A stretch of 64,000 nucleotides of DNA from RGIG2206 sp045577615 (lineage in GTDB: Bacteria; Bacillota; Clostridia; Oscillospirales; Acutalibacteraceae). The notes below the pieces were generated by a model. That model was not told the DNA's origin. It made no database searches and was given only the letters and a program-made list of their open reading frames with translations. The position numbers and the translations under genes are program-made. The DNA is taken from NCBI GenBank assembly GCA_045577615.1, contig JAZNIT010000034.1, positions 1-64,000 on the forward strand, written 5' to 3'. Every line of letters starts with the position of its first letter. The first letter of the stretch is position 1. Positions 50,279-58,754 of the stretch are shown in pieces.

Positions 50279-51413
50279 CACATATGTAGATATTTATTCT
50301 CATTCTTCATCGGTGTCAAATAGAAGTTTTAAAAGCAAAGGAAGATTTAAAGGCATCCTTTGCTTTTTATTATTGGTTGCTGTAATATTTTCAGCCTTAA
50401 TATTCTATATTTTAGGATACATGGTTGCAAATCAAGTGTCAAAACCGTCCGGTTCGAATGATAATTACACGGCTAAGTTAAACACCGAAGATAAAAACAC
50501 ATCCTTTGATGCAATTATAAAGCGCACTGTCGGTATTTATGTGTACAATTCGGATAAAGAAGCTTATGCGTCCGGAGTAATAGTATCACAGGATGGATAT
50601 ATAGTTACATCAGACCACATATTCAAAGGAATTAATTCACCTAAAATTTTGGTATATGATTCATCTGACAATTATTATAATGCAGCGTTTATCGGCGGTG
50701 ATTATGTCAGCGACCTTGCTGTGATTAAGATAGAAAAGACAGGACTTGAGTTTGTAAATTTGAACACTGAAAATACTGTAAAAGCAGGGGATAGGGTGTA
50801 TAGTGTTGGTTGCCCTATGGATAAGTCACTGTCAATGTCAATAACATCCGGCATTGTGTCGGGCACAGACAGAAGAATTAAAACAGAAAATGGAAACAAA
50901 TCCTTAAAAATGATTCAGACTGACGCTGCCATAAACCCTGGATGTTCGGGTGGAGGACTGTTCGATTTAAACGGTAATTTAGTAGGTATTAACACCTCTA
51001 AAATTGTAGATGAAGCGTATGAGGGTGTAGGCTTTGCTATTGGATTAGAAGCCACAGCAAACGTTACTGACAGCATTATAAGATATGGTAATGTTCCGTC
51101 CAGAGCAAGTCTTGGAATCGGTTATGAATCTCGTGACTACACCACTGCTTCAAAAAACGGAAATAATTGCGGTATTTTGATAAACAGTATAAAACTGCAA
51201 TCAGAATTATATGGTGTGGGCATTAACCAAGGTGACGTTATAATAAGCATAAACGGCAAAAAAATATATGATGAAAGTATATTTTTAGATGAAATTGAAG
51301 GACTAAAAGTAGGGGATAATGTAAAACTTGTTATTGCTACAACTGATTATAAACAGTTAGAGATTGAAGCGAAGCTTATATCATCGGCACCAAAAACAAA
51401 TTTTATTGGATGA
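50265..51413 (+). CDS. Membrane-anchored HtrA/DegP-type serine protease
   Basis: A 382-residue S1C protease. A cytoplasmic N-terminus and one membrane anchor (about 31-55) are followed by the trypsin-like domain with His118 (TSDHIF), Asp150 (VSDLAVIKI) and Ser228 (GCSGGGLF), then a PDZ domain (about 290-375; VGINQGDVIISINGKKI). The active-site motif is GCSGG rather than the usual GNSGG. Such proteases degrade misfolded envelope proteins. Overlap with the kinase gene indicates one operon. Confidence 0.94.
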   Translation: MKQNNTYVDIYSHSSSVSNRSFKSKGRFKGILCFLLLVAVIFSALIFYILGYMVANQVSKPSGSNDNYTAKLNTEDKNTSFDAIIKRTVGIYVYNSDKEAYASGVIVSQDGYIVTSDHIFKGINSPKILVYDSSDNYYNAAFIGGDYVSDLAVIKIEKTGLEFVNLNTENTVKAGDRVYSVGCPMDKSLSMSITSGIVSGTDRRIKTENGNKSLKMIQTDAAINPGCSGGGLFDLNGNLVGINTSKIVDEAYEGVGFAIGLEATANVTDSIIRYGNVPSRASLGIGYESRDYTTASKNGNNCGILINSIKLQSELYGVGINQGDVIISINGKKIYDESIFLDEIEGLKVGDNVKLVIATTDYKQLEIEAKLISSAPKTNFIG

Positions 51414-51461
51414 ATAAAGCAATAAATTCAGTAAAAAATATTAGTGCAAAGGAGGGATAAT

Positions 51462-51662
51462 ATGAAAAAGCTTTTAATTGCAATGTTGGCAGTAATTATG
51501 TTGTTCAGCTTTGCTTCTTGCACCAAGGGTGGTAATGTAGATGACCAATCATCAAAGGGAGATGCAATGTCAACCGTTGAATCGGTTGTTTCATCAATCA
51601 CAGGTGATATGAGTTCTGATAAGTCTGACTCAAGTTCAAGCTATATGTCATCTGCAAAATAA
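51462..51662 (+). CDS. Small Ser-rich lipoprotein
   Basis: From ATG 51462 (Shine-Dalgarno AAGGAGGGA) the product has 66 residues: a signal peptide (KKLLIAMLAVIMLFSF) with lipobox FASC, then a Ser/Asp/Met-rich tail without recognisable domain. It is probably exported and lipid-modified. It lies 48 nt after the protease gene in the same orientation. Confidence 0.75.
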   Translation: MKKLLIAMLAVIMLFSFASCTKGGNVDDQSSKGDAMSTVESVVSSITGDMSSDKSDSSSSYMSSAK

Positions 51663-51670
51663 AGATGAAC

Positions 51671-51701
51671 ACAGCGGTATATATTAAAAATATGCTGCTG
51701 T
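51671..51701 (+). other. Stem-loop after the small lipoprotein gene
   Basis: A 12-bp stem (51671-51682 with 51690-51701, including two G-U pairs) with a 7-nt loop. It lacks a T-run, so it is a weak terminator or an mRNA-end stabiliser. The rest of 51702-51765 shows nothing clear. Confidence 0.5.
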
Positions 51702-51765
51702 CAATACATATAAAGTTATATAAGTTAATAAAAAAGCTGTAAAAATATGCTTATTAGCAATGTTT

Positions 51766-51783
51766 TTTGTCTATATAGACAAA
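51766..51783. promoter_or_regulatory. 18-bp perfect palindrome upstream of gap (candidate operator)
   Basis: TTTGTCTATATAGACAAA is perfectly self-complementary and ends 36 bp before the -35 box of gap. It resembles Rex-type TTGT...ACAA sites but its inner spacing is 8, not the usual 10, so another dimeric regulator is equally likely. Confidence 0.6.
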
Positions 51784-51818
51784 TTAACAAAATGTTCGTT
51801 GATTTTTTCACAAAGTTC

Positions 51819-51847
51819 TTGCAAAATCAAACTAAATAGGTTAAAAT
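51819..51847 (+). promoter_or_regulatory. Promoter of gap
   Basis: TTGCAA (51819-51824), 17-bp spacer, TAAAAT (51842-51847), followed by TTTTTGGAGG before the ATG. Confidence 0.7.
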
Positions 51848-51878
51848 AGTATGTAACCAAATTTTTGGAGGTATTAAA

Positions 51879-52898
51879 ATGTCAGTTAAAGTTGCAATCA
51901 ATGGTTTTGGCCGCATTGGCCGTCTCGCATTCAGACAGATGTTCAACGCTGAAGGTTATGAAGTTGTTGCTATCAACGACCTCACAAAGCCCTCAATGCT
52001 CGCTCATCTTCTGAAGTATGACTCTGCTCAGGGTCGCTATGCTCTTGCTGATACCGTTTCTGCTGATGATGAGAACGGTACCATCACTGTTGATGGAAAG
52101 ACCATCAAAATCTACGATCAAAAGAACGCTGCTGACCTTCCTTGGGGCGAGATTGGTGTAGACGTAGTTCTCGAGTGCACCGGTTTCTACTGCTCAAAAG
52201 AGAAGTCACAGGCTCACATCGATGCAGGTGCTAAGAAGGTTGTTATTTCTGCTCCCGCAGGTAAGGATCTTCCCACTGTTGTTTTCGGCGTAAACGAGGG
52301 TGTTCTCTCAGCTGATGATGCTATCATCTCTGCTGCATCTTGCACCACCAACTGCTTGGCTCCCATGGCTAAAGCTCTTAACGATTACGCTCCCATCGCC
52401 AGCGGTATCATGACTACCGTTCATGCTTACACCGGTGACCAGATGGTTCTCGATGGTCCTCACCGCAAGGGTGACCTCCGTCGTGCTCGCGCTGCTGCAG
52501 TTAACATTGTTCCTAACTCTACCGGCGCAGCAAAGGCCATCGGCCTTGTAATTCCCGAACTCAACGGCAAGCTCATCGGCTCTGCACAGCGTGTTCCCGT
52601 TCCCACTGGCTCAACCACCATCCTTGTTGCAGTTGTTAAGGGTAAGGACATCACTGCTGACGGCATCAACGCTGCTATGAAGGCTGCTTCTTCTGCTTCT
52701 TTCGGTTACACCGAGGAAGAGTTGGTATCTTCTGACGTTGTTGGCATTACCTATGGTTCATTGTTCGATGCAACTCAGACCATGGTTACTAAGATTGATG
52801 ACGACACTTATCAGGTACAGGTTGTTTCTTGGTACGACAACGAGAACTCTTACACCAGCCAGATGGTTAGAACCATTAAGTACTTCGCTGAGCTGTAA
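51879..52898 (+). CDS. gap: Glyceraldehyde-3-phosphate dehydrogenase
   Basis: The glycolytic enzyme oxidises glyceraldehyde-3-phosphate with NAD and phosphate. NAD-binding INGFGRIGRLAFRQ, Asp34 (NAD preference), catalytic Cys155 in SAASCTTNCLAP and the ending WYDNENSYTSQMVR are present in 339 residues. It uses more C-ending codons than its neighbours, as expected of a highly expressed gene. It is monocistronic, with its own promoter, an upstream palindrome and a terminator. Confidence 0.98.
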   Translation: MSVKVAINGFGRIGRLAFRQMFNAEGYEVVAINDLTKPSMLAHLLKYDSAQGRYALADTVSADDENGTITVDGKTIKIYDQKNAADLPWGEIGVDVVLECTGFYCSKEKSQAHIDAGAKKVVISAPAGKDLPTVVFGVNEGVLSADDAIISAASCTTNCLAPMAKALNDYAPIASGIMTTVHAYTGDQMVLDGPHRKGDLRRARAAAVNIVPNSTGAAKAIGLVIPELNGKLIGSAQRVPVPTGSTTILVAVVKGKDITADGINAAMKAASSASFGYTEEELVSSDVVGITYGSLFDATQTMVTKIDDDTYQVQVVSWYDNENSYTSQMVRTIKYFAEL

Positions 52899-52915
52899 TA
52901 AATAACGCAAAAATT

Positions 52916-52948
52916 AAGAACAGGTTTGAAAAAACCTGTTCTTTTTTT
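52916..52948 (+). terminator. Terminator of gap
   Basis: AAGAACAGGTTT pairs with AAACCTGTTCTT around a 4-nt loop, followed by T-residues. Confidence 0.9.
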
Positions 52949-52961
52949 ATTGCTATTATAT

Positions 52962-52995
52962 TTTGACAAATTATTTATTGGAGGTAGGTTATTAT
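52962..52995 (+). promoter_or_regulatory. Spo0A-box-like promoter region of spoIIGA-sigE
   Basis: TTTTGACAAA (52961-52970) contains TTGACA and, on the other strand, TTTGTCAAA, close to the Spo0A box TTTGTCGAA. A TATTAT lies 21 bp further on (52990-52995). The long spacer recalls the Spo0A-activated spoIIG promoter of Bacillus subtilis, which has 22 bp. The predicted start would leave only a short leader, so the -10 is tentative. Confidence 0.5.
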
Positions 52996-53011
52996 TAAAT
53001 TCGGTGATTGA

Positions 53012-53857
53012 ATGGATATATACATTGATGTGTTAATAATCCTCAATACATATATAGATTATGTTTTGTTGTATATATGTGCTAAGGTGTGTAATATCAA
53101 GAGGGAACTAGTGCGATTGATATTTGCATCAATATTTGGTGGATTTTCTTCATTAATAATATTGGTGCCCACAAATAGTAATATGTTTTCATTTATATCA
53201 TCGATTGTCGTTTCATTTGTAACGTCATTTATTGCGTTTGGCAAATATAAATTTATCAAAACTGCAGTAGTATTATATGCGGCTAACTGTACCTTCTGCG
53301 GAATTTCGATGTTATTATGGATGCTAACCGAAAGTAGTAACATAACAATAAATAACAGCATTGTATATATCAATATTTCACCTTTAGTATTGATTATAAG
53401 CTCTGCGGCTGTATATGTAATTATATCGGTATTAAAGCGATATATTGCATTTAATAGCACTCAAAATCATTGCAATATAATAATATATTATAACGATATT
53501 TGTGTTACTGCACGCTGCTTAATAGACAGTGGAAATTTATTAAAGGATAACATTACGGAAAAACCTATAACTATCATAGATAAAAAACTTGCCACTGAAA
53601 TATTACGAACTGATATCAGTAATTTAAGTAACTTACATAATATAAAAGGATTTAGAATTATTCCTACTAAAAGCGTTGGCGGCAACAAAGCATTATATGC
53701 CTTTAAGCCCGATAAAATATACATAGAAACTGAAAACAAAACATTAAAGATAGATTCACTTATTGCAATAAGTGATGATATAGAGAAATTCAACGCAATC
53801 ATTAGTACTTATGCCATTTCTCTCGGGGAGGAAATTAACTATGCTCAAACTCATTAG
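53012..53857 (+). CDS. spoIIGA: Sigma-E processing peptidase SpoIIGA
   Basis: SpoIIGA is the membrane aspartic protease in the sporulation septum that removes the pro-peptide of sigma-E. The 281-residue protein has five hydrophobic segments in the first 145 residues and a soluble protease domain with the active-site CLIDSGNLL (Asp172). The C-terminal domain ends in the usual LIAISDD region. An in-frame stop at 53009 fixes the ATG. It overlaps sigE by 17 nt, and this pairing is diagnostic of endospore formers. Confidence 0.95.
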   Translation: MDIYIDVLIILNTYIDYVLLYICAKVCNIKRELVRLIFASIFGGFSSLIILVPTNSNMFSFISSIVVSFVTSFIAFGKYKFIKTAVVLYAANCTFCGISMLLWMLTESSNITINNSIVYINISPLVLIISSAAVYVIISVLKRYIAFNSTQNHCNIIIYYNDICVTARCLIDSGNLLKDNITEKPITIIDKKLATEILRTDISNLSNLHNIKGFRIIPTKSVGGNKALYAFKPDKIYIETENKTLKIDSLIAISDDIEKFNAIISTYAISLGEEINYAQTH

Positions 53858-54545
53858 AAAACTATTAGACTTAATAATCTGCAAAAGATATAATGGTTCA
53901 TTATACTACATAAATGGTACTGATGTATTGCCGCAACCGCTTGATAAAGTAACCGAAGCTGAATTATTGCTTAAATACTCAAAGGGCGATGAATCTGTTA
54001 AAGAACAGCTAATTGTTCATAATTTAAGGCTGGTTGTATATATAGCAAGAAAATTTGATGCTGTGGGTGCAGGAGTGGAGGATCTTATTTCAATCGGTAC
54101 CATTGGACTAATAAAAGCAGTAAATACATTTTGTCCCGATAAGAATATAAAGCTTGCTACCTATGCGTCACGATGTATCGAAAATGAAATATTAATGTAT
54201 TTAAGAAAATCGACACCTCTGAAATTAGAAGTGTCGATTGATGAACCGTTAAACGTAGATTGGGATGGCAACGAATTGCTTTTATCCGATGTCTTAGGAA
54301 GTGATTATGATCTCGTAAACAGAGGCATTGAGCAGCAGGATGAACTGTCTACCTTACATGGATTGGTCGCTAAGTTACAATCACGAGAAAAATTGATAAT
54401 GGAAATGCGATTTGGACTGTCAGGATATAAAGAACATACTCAAAAAGAGGTTGCAGATATATTAGGAATATCACAATCTTATATCTCAAGACTTGAAAAA
54501 CGCATTATAGAGCGACTTAAAAAGGAACTTGATAAGGTTGGTTAA
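53841..54545 (+). CDS. sigE: RNA polymerase sporulation sigma factor sigma-E
   Basis: The early mother-cell sigma factor. From ATG 53841 (GGGGAGGAAA upstream) the product has 234 residues. An amphipathic pro-sequence (MLKLIRKLLDLIICKRYN) is followed by region 2 (LRLVVYIARKFDAVGAGVEDLISIGTIGL with ATYASRCIENEILMYLR) and region 4 (EVADILGISQSYISRLEKRI). Activation by SpoIIGA cleavage is established for the family. sigG does not follow; dapB converges and overlaps by 4 nt. Confidence 0.96.
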   Translation: MLKLIRKLLDLIICKRYNGSLYYINGTDVLPQPLDKVTEAELLLKYSKGDESVKEQLIVHNLRLVVYIARKFDAVGAGVEDLISIGTIGLIKAVNTFCPDKNIKLATYASRCIENEILMYLRKSTPLKLEVSIDEPLNVDWDGNELLLSDVLGSDYDLVNRGIEQQDELSTLHGLVAKLQSREKLIMEMRFGLSGYKEHTQKEVADILGISQSYISRLEKRIIERLKKELDKVG

Positions 54546-55294
54546 CCAATCATATCCTTCATTGAATAGATGCCTGCAGGTTTGCCAACCATAAATGTAG
54601 CAGCTTTAACTGCACCTGAAGCAAAAATGCCTTTAGAGCGTGCAGAATGAGAAATGCTGACAATCTCGTCATTACCGGCAAACATAACGGTATGCTCGCC
54701 AACAATTGTGCCGCCGCGGATAGAGTGCACGCCAATTTCTTTATTATTGCGCTTTTCTCTTACGCTGTGACGATCATATACATCATAGTATTCGGCATCA
54801 CTCAGAGAATCCTTAATGGCCTCTGAGATCATAACAGCGGTGCCACTGGGAGCATCAATCTTTTGATTGTGATGTGCTTCTATGATTTCAATATCAAAGT
54901 TGTCGGAAAGAATGCATGCTGCCTTTTTGGCCAACTCAATAAGAAGGTTAATGCCAAGTGACATATTAAAGCTGAAGAAAATAGGTATGTCCTTTGCGGC
55001 ACGTTTGATTTGCTCGGTTTGCTCCGGTGTATATCCTGTTGTGGAAAGAACAAGAGGTAAGCCGCACTTTTTTGCATAATCAAGCAATGAATTAAGTACT
55101 GAAGGATGACTGAAGTCAATAATTACATCAGCGTCTACAGTAATGTCACTAAAGCTGTTAAATACAGGATAACCGTTAGATTTGGTGTTCAAATCAACAC
55201 CTGCAACAATAGTACAATCCTCTTTTTGATTAACTAATTCGGTGATGACTTTACCCATTTTTCCGTTACAACCACTTAATATAATTTTAGTCAA
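54542..55294 (-). CDS. dapB: 4-hydroxy-tetrahydrodipicolinate reductase
   Basis: It reduces the DapA product in the lysine/diaminopimelate pathway. The NAD(P)-binding GCNGKMGKVI, the catalytic EAHHNQKIDAPSGTA with paired histidines, and the C-terminal GNDEIVSISHSARSKGIFASGAVKAA are present in 250 residues. The start is TTG 55294; the nearest purine-rich site AGGATG is somewhat distant. Its 3' end overlaps sigE on the opposite strand by 4 nt, with no terminator seen between them. It lies after dapA, separated by a GC-rich hairpin. Confidence 0.95.
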   Translation of the reverse strand: MTKIILSGCNGKMGKVITELVNQKEDCTIVAGVDLNTKSNGYPVFNSFSDITVDADVIIDFSHPSVLNSLLDYAKKCGLPLVLSTTGYTPEQTEQIKRAAKDIPIFFSFNMSLGINLLIELAKKAACILSDNFDIEIIEAHHNQKIDAPSGTAVMISEAIKDSLSDAEYYDVYDRHSVREKRNNKEIGVHSIRGGTIVGEHTVMFAGNDEIVSISHSARSKGIFASGAVKAATFMVGKPAGIYSMKDMIG

Positions 55295-55318
55295 AATAAA
55301 TCACATCCTATATTATTT

Positions 55319-55344
55319 AAAACGGCGGGATTTCCCGCCGTTTA
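55319..55344 (-). terminator. GC-rich hairpin between dapA and dapB
   Basis: AAACGGCGGGA pairs with TCCCGCCGTTT (11 bp). On the minus strand it is followed by only a short TTTT, so it may reduce rather than abolish transcription from dapA into dapB. Confidence 0.65.
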
Positions 55345-55348
55345 GTTT

Positions 55349-56236
55349 TTATATGAGTCCAACCTTTGCAAGCTCAGCATTAAGATTTGCAATTGCACCG
55401 TCGTTCATACGAACGAGGGGCAAGCGGCATTCGCCAACATCAAATCCCATAATGTTCATTGCTTCTTTTACAGGGATGGGGTTAACGTCGCTAAACAAAG
55501 CGCCAATCAAATTAACATATTTAATCTGCAAGTCACGAGCAGTGTTAACATCGCCGTTAAAGTAGCTGTAGCACATATCGTGAACAACCTTAGGAGCTAC
55601 GTTTGATAATACAGAGATAACGCCTGCACCACCAAGTGAAAGACAGGGAAGAACCTCATCGTCATTACCAGAGTAGATGTCAACCTTATCACCGCAAGCA
55701 GCCATAGTCTTTGCCATCATACTCAAATCGGCATTAGCTTCTTTAATGCCGACAATGTTCTTGTGGTCAGCAAGCACTGCATAGGTTTCAGTCTTAAATG
55801 CAGTACCGGTGCGAGAGGGAACATTATAAAGAATGATAGGTTTATTAACACTGTCAGCCACCTTAGTGAAGTGAGCAATAAGACCAGCTTGTGAGGTTTT
55901 GTTATAATAGGGAGTAACCATCAACAATCCATCAGCACCGAGCTGCTCTGCCTCTTGTGACAACTCAACTGCAAATGCAGTATCGTTGCTGCCTGTACCT
56001 GCAATAACAGGTACACGGCCTGCGGTGTATGCAATAGTTTCTTTAATAACATTAACATGCTCATCGGCAGTCAAAGTTGCAGATTCACCGGTAGTACCGC
56101 AAGCAATGATAGCATCAGTACCATTGTTAATCTGAAAATCGATAAGTTCTCTAAGCTTATCGTAGTTTACAGAGCCATCGGCATACATAGGGGTGATAAG
56201 AGCAACGCCTGCACCTTTAAAAATAGTATTCTTCAT
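55349..56236 (-). CDS. dapA: 4-hydroxy-tetrahydrodipicolinate synthase
   Basis: It condenses pyruvate with aspartate semialdehyde, the first committed lysine/DAP step. The TIM-barrel sequence has GTTGESATLT, Tyr137 in ILYNVPSRTG, Schiff-base Lys165 in VGIKEAN and YSGNDDEVLP. ATG 56236 follows GGAGTG; the longer frame adds four residues. Length is 295. It follows asd by about 30 nt. Confidence 0.97.
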   Translation of the reverse strand: MKNTIFKGAGVALITPMYADGSVNYDKLRELIDFQINNGTDAIIACGTTGESATLTADEHVNVIKETIAYTAGRVPVIAGTGSNDTAFAVELSQEAEQLGADGLLMVTPYYNKTSQAGLIAHFTKVADSVNKPIILYNVPSRTGTAFKTETYAVLADHKNIVGIKEANADLSMMAKTMAACGDKVDIYSGNDDEVLPCLSLGGAGVISVLSNVAPKVVHDMCYSYFNGDVNTARDLQIKYVNLIGALFSDVNPIPVKEAMNIMGFDVGECRLPLVRMNDGAIANLNAELAKVGLI

Positions 56237-56265
56237 AATCGTAAGCACTCCTCACAATGTAAGAA

Positions 56266-57348
56266 TCAATCAAGATAACCTTCTGCACAAAGAAGCTCAG
56301 CCATAAGTACGGCGCCGCCTGCTGCACCTCTCAAGGTATTGTGTGATAAGCAAACAAACTTGTAGTCATACTGAGTATCTTCGCGAAGGCGGCCAATAGA
56401 AACAGCCATACCGTTTTCAAGATTTCTGTTAAGCTTTGCCTGGGGCATATTGTCCTCAGTGAAATAATTGAGGAACTTCTTGGGAGCATTGGGAAGCTCA
56501 AGTTCTTGGGGACGGCCGCTGAACTTTTCCCAAATCTCAATCATTTCTTCCTTAGTAGGCTTATTTTCGAAATCTACAAATACTGCAGCAGTGTGACCGT
56601 CAGAAACAGGAACACGCAAGCACTGAGCGGTGAAGGCAGGCTTTTCGGCGTTAACGATAACATCGCCTTCAATTTTACCCCAAATCTTAAGGGGCTCTTG
56701 CTCAGACTTTTCTTCTTCGCCACCGATGTAAGGGATAACGTTGTCAACAATTTCAGGGAAGGTATCAAAGGTTTTACCTGCGCCTGAAATAGCCTGATAT
56801 GTACATACCAATACACGTTTTACGCCAAACTTCTCATCGAGGGGGAAGAGTGCAGGAACATAGCTTTGAAGTGAGCAGTTAGATTTAACAGAGATAAAGC
56901 CACGCTTAGTGCCAAGACGCTTTCTCTGAGCGTGGATGATTTCTGCATGCTCGGGGTTGAGCTCGGGTATAATCATGGGAACATCAGCAGTGCCTCTGTG
57001 TGCGCTGTTGTTAGACATAACCGGGCATTCAGCCTTTGCATATTTCTCCTCAAGTGCGCGAATCTCTGCCTTAGGCATATCAACCGCACAGAAAACAAAA
57101 TCAACCTGTGCTGCAATGGCTTCAACGTCAGCCTCTGCATTCATAATGATCATATCTGCAAACTTCTCAGGCATGGGAACAGTCATCTTCCATCTGTTGC
57201 CCAATGCTTCTTTATATGTTTTACCTGCAGAGCGGGGGCTTGCAGCCAATACTTTAACATTAAACCAGGGATGGTTTTCAAGCAAAGTCAAAAAACGTTG
57301 ACCAACCATACCGGTTGCGCCAATAACACCAACATTATAATGTTTCAT
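56266..57348 (-). CDS. asd: Aspartate-semialdehyde dehydrogenase
   Basis: It reduces aspartyl phosphate to aspartate semialdehyde, feeding dapA. NADP-binding GVIGATGMVGQRFL, SNNSAHR, catalytic Cys158 in SVKSNCSLQ, and SGAGKTFD are visible. The 360-residue sequence with these motifs belongs to the class shared with archaea and fungi rather than the Escherichia coli type. Shine-Dalgarno AGAGAAGG precedes the ATG. It heads asd-dapA-dapB. The 233-bp divergent gap to queA is AT-rich and shows no consensus promoter or lysine riboswitch. Confidence 0.95.
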   Translation of the reverse strand: MKHYNVGVIGATGMVGQRFLTLLENHPWFNVKVLAASPRSAGKTYKEALGNRWKMTVPMPEKFADMIIMNAEADVEAIAAQVDFVFCAVDMPKAEIRALEEKYAKAECPVMSNNSAHRGTADVPMIIPELNPEHAEIIHAQRKRLGTKRGFISVKSNCSLQSYVPALFPLDEKFGVKRVLVCTYQAISGAGKTFDTFPEIVDNVIPYIGGEEEKSEQEPLKIWGKIEGDVIVNAEKPAFTAQCLRVPVSDGHTAAVFVDFENKPTKEEMIEIWEKFSGRPQELELPNAPKKFLNYFTEDNMPQAKLNRNLENGMAVSIGRLREDTQYDYKFVCLSHNTLRGAAGGAVLMAELLCAEGYLD

Positions 57349-57581
57349 AAATTACGACCTTCTCTAATATAAAATATTTGTTTCAAAAAAACATTGAAAA
57401 GCTAATGACTTTTTACTATAATAGATTAAGTGTGATTACAGTGCGAAAAATCGACCAACTTTTCAATACCTAAATCCTTTTGATAATACCATTTTTTAAA
57501 TAGTTTGTCAAACACATTTTATGCGTATTTTTTATATTTGTATACTTTATTTAATTATATTTATAATTCGGAGCAGCTTTT

Positions 57582-58607
57582 ATGAAAACCAATGACTTTT
57601 TTTATGAATTACCTGAAGAGTTAATCGCTCAAACTCCTATATATCCCAGAGACTCCTCAAGGCTGTTGACTTTGTCAAAAAAAGACGGCTCAACCCAGAA
57701 CAAGGTGTTTAGTGATATTGTTGATTATCTTAACCAAGGCGATTGCCTTGTTCTTAATGATACCCGTGTTTTACCTGCCAGAATTTTCGGCAAAAGAGAA
57801 GATACAGGTTCAATGGTAGAGTTTGTTTTACTTAAGCAAATTAGTATTGACACTTGGGAATGTCTTGCAGGTCCCGGCAAAAAAGCTAAAGAAGGCAAAA
57901 GATTTGTTTTAGGCGATGGTTTGATGTATGCCGAGGTTATCTCTGTAACCGCAGAAGGCAACAGAATCATCAAGTTCACCTGGAATGACGGTGTTTTTCT
58001 TGACTTGCTGGAGCAGATTGGTCAGATGCCTCTGCCACCGTATATTAAAGAAAAGTTGGATGATAGAGAACGCTATCAAACGGTATATTCAAACGAACCC
58101 GGCTCTGCTGCTGCGCCTACTGCAGGTCTTCATTTTACCGACGAATTGCTTGATAAAATCCGTGCTAAAGGCGTTAAGGTTTGCTTTGTAACATTACACG
58201 TTGGTTTGGGCACCTTCAGGCCTGTGAAGGTAGATAATATTACCGACCACAAAATGCACACAGAGCATTATTATATGCCTAAAGAAACGGCTGATATTAT
58301 TAACTCAACAAAGGCCTCGGGCGGCAGAGTTATCTGCGTTGGTACCACAAGCTGTCGTACAGTTGAAAGCATTGCACAAAAAGGTGAAATTTGCGAGTGT
58401 TCAGGCGACACAAACATATTTATATATCCCGGATATGAGTTCAAATGTATGGATGGACTTATTACCAATTTCCACCTGCCTGAAAGCACTTTGATTATGC
58501 TTGTTTCTGCATTTGCAGGATATGAAAACACAATGAACGCATACAAAATAGCTGTTGATGATAGATACAGGATTTTCTCCTTCGGCGATGCTATGCTTAT
58601 TGTATAG
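57582..58607 (+). CDS. queA: tRNA preQ1(34) S-adenosylmethionine ribosyltransferase-isomerase
   Basis: QueA transfers the ribosyl part of SAM to preQ1 in tRNA, forming epoxyqueuosine. Hallmarks are FFYELPEELIAQTPIYPRDSS, NDTRVLPARIFGKR, AAPTAGLHFTDELL, THVGLGTFRPV-type motif (TLHVGLGTFRPV) and the ending RIFSFGDAMLIV. It has 341 residues. Its last codons are repeated 174 bp downstream, after a palindromic element. tgt follows. Confidence 0.97.
   Translation: MKTNDFFYELPEELIAQTPIYPRDSSRLLTLSKKDGSTQNKVFSDIVDYLNQGDCLVLNDTRVLPARIFGKREDTGSMVEFVLLKQISIDTWECLAGPGKKAKEGKRFVLGDGLMYAEVISVTAEGNRIIKFTWNDGVFLDLLEQIGQMPLPPYIKEKLDDRERYQTVYSNEPGSAAAPTAGLHFTDELLDKIRAKGVKVCFVTLHVGLGTFRPVKVDNITDHKMHTEHYYMPKETADIINSTKASGGRVICVGTTSCRTVESIAQKGEICECSGDTNIFIYPGYEFKCMDGLITNFHLPESTLIMLVSAFAGYENTMNAYKIAVDDRYRIFSFGDAMLIV
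58580..58597 (+). repeat. 18-bp direct repeat, copy in the queA 3' end
   Basis: CTTCGGCGATGCTATGCT, identical to 58754-58771. It encodes the FGDAML end of QueA. The downstream copy continues ...LIL-stop in the same reading sense, so it looks like a displaced queA terminus. Confidence 0.9.
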
Positions 58608-58613
58608 GAGAAG

Positions 58614-58754
58614 AATGAATAATGAAAAATGAATGATGAAGAATTAAGGAGTGCCTTCGGCGCGAATTATAAATTGTCGGCATAGCCGACACCGAAATTA
58701 TTCATTATTCAATATTCACTATTCATTGTTTACGGCATCACATATGCCGTAAAC
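58614..58754. mobile_element. MITE-like palindromic element between queA and tgt
   Basis: Imperfect 32-bp inverted ends (58614-58645 and 58696-58727; 27 of 32 match) enclose a small hairpin TGTCGGC-ATA-GCCGACA (58675-58691). An adjoining 11-bp perfect hairpin (58728-58738 with 58744-58754) completes the insert. It encodes no protein. The whole interval lies between the two 18-bp direct repeats, as expected for an insertion with duplicated target, although 18 bp is long for a target duplication. Confidence 0.7.

Noticed and set aside
51766..51783. Calling the gap palindrome a Rex operator
   Set aside because: The TTGT and ACAA halves are 8 bp apart instead of 10, so the identity of the regulator cannot be claimed.
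52980..52988. GGAGGTAGG as ribosome-binding site of spoIIGA
   Set aside because: It is about 24 nt from the ATG, an in-frame stop sits at 53009, and GGTGA at 53003-53007 is closer.
57349..57581. Promoters or a lysine riboswitch between asd and queA
   Set aside because: The gap is AT-rich, but candidate boxes had poor spacing or would start transcription after the ribosome-binding site. No riboswitch-like structured GC segments were seen.
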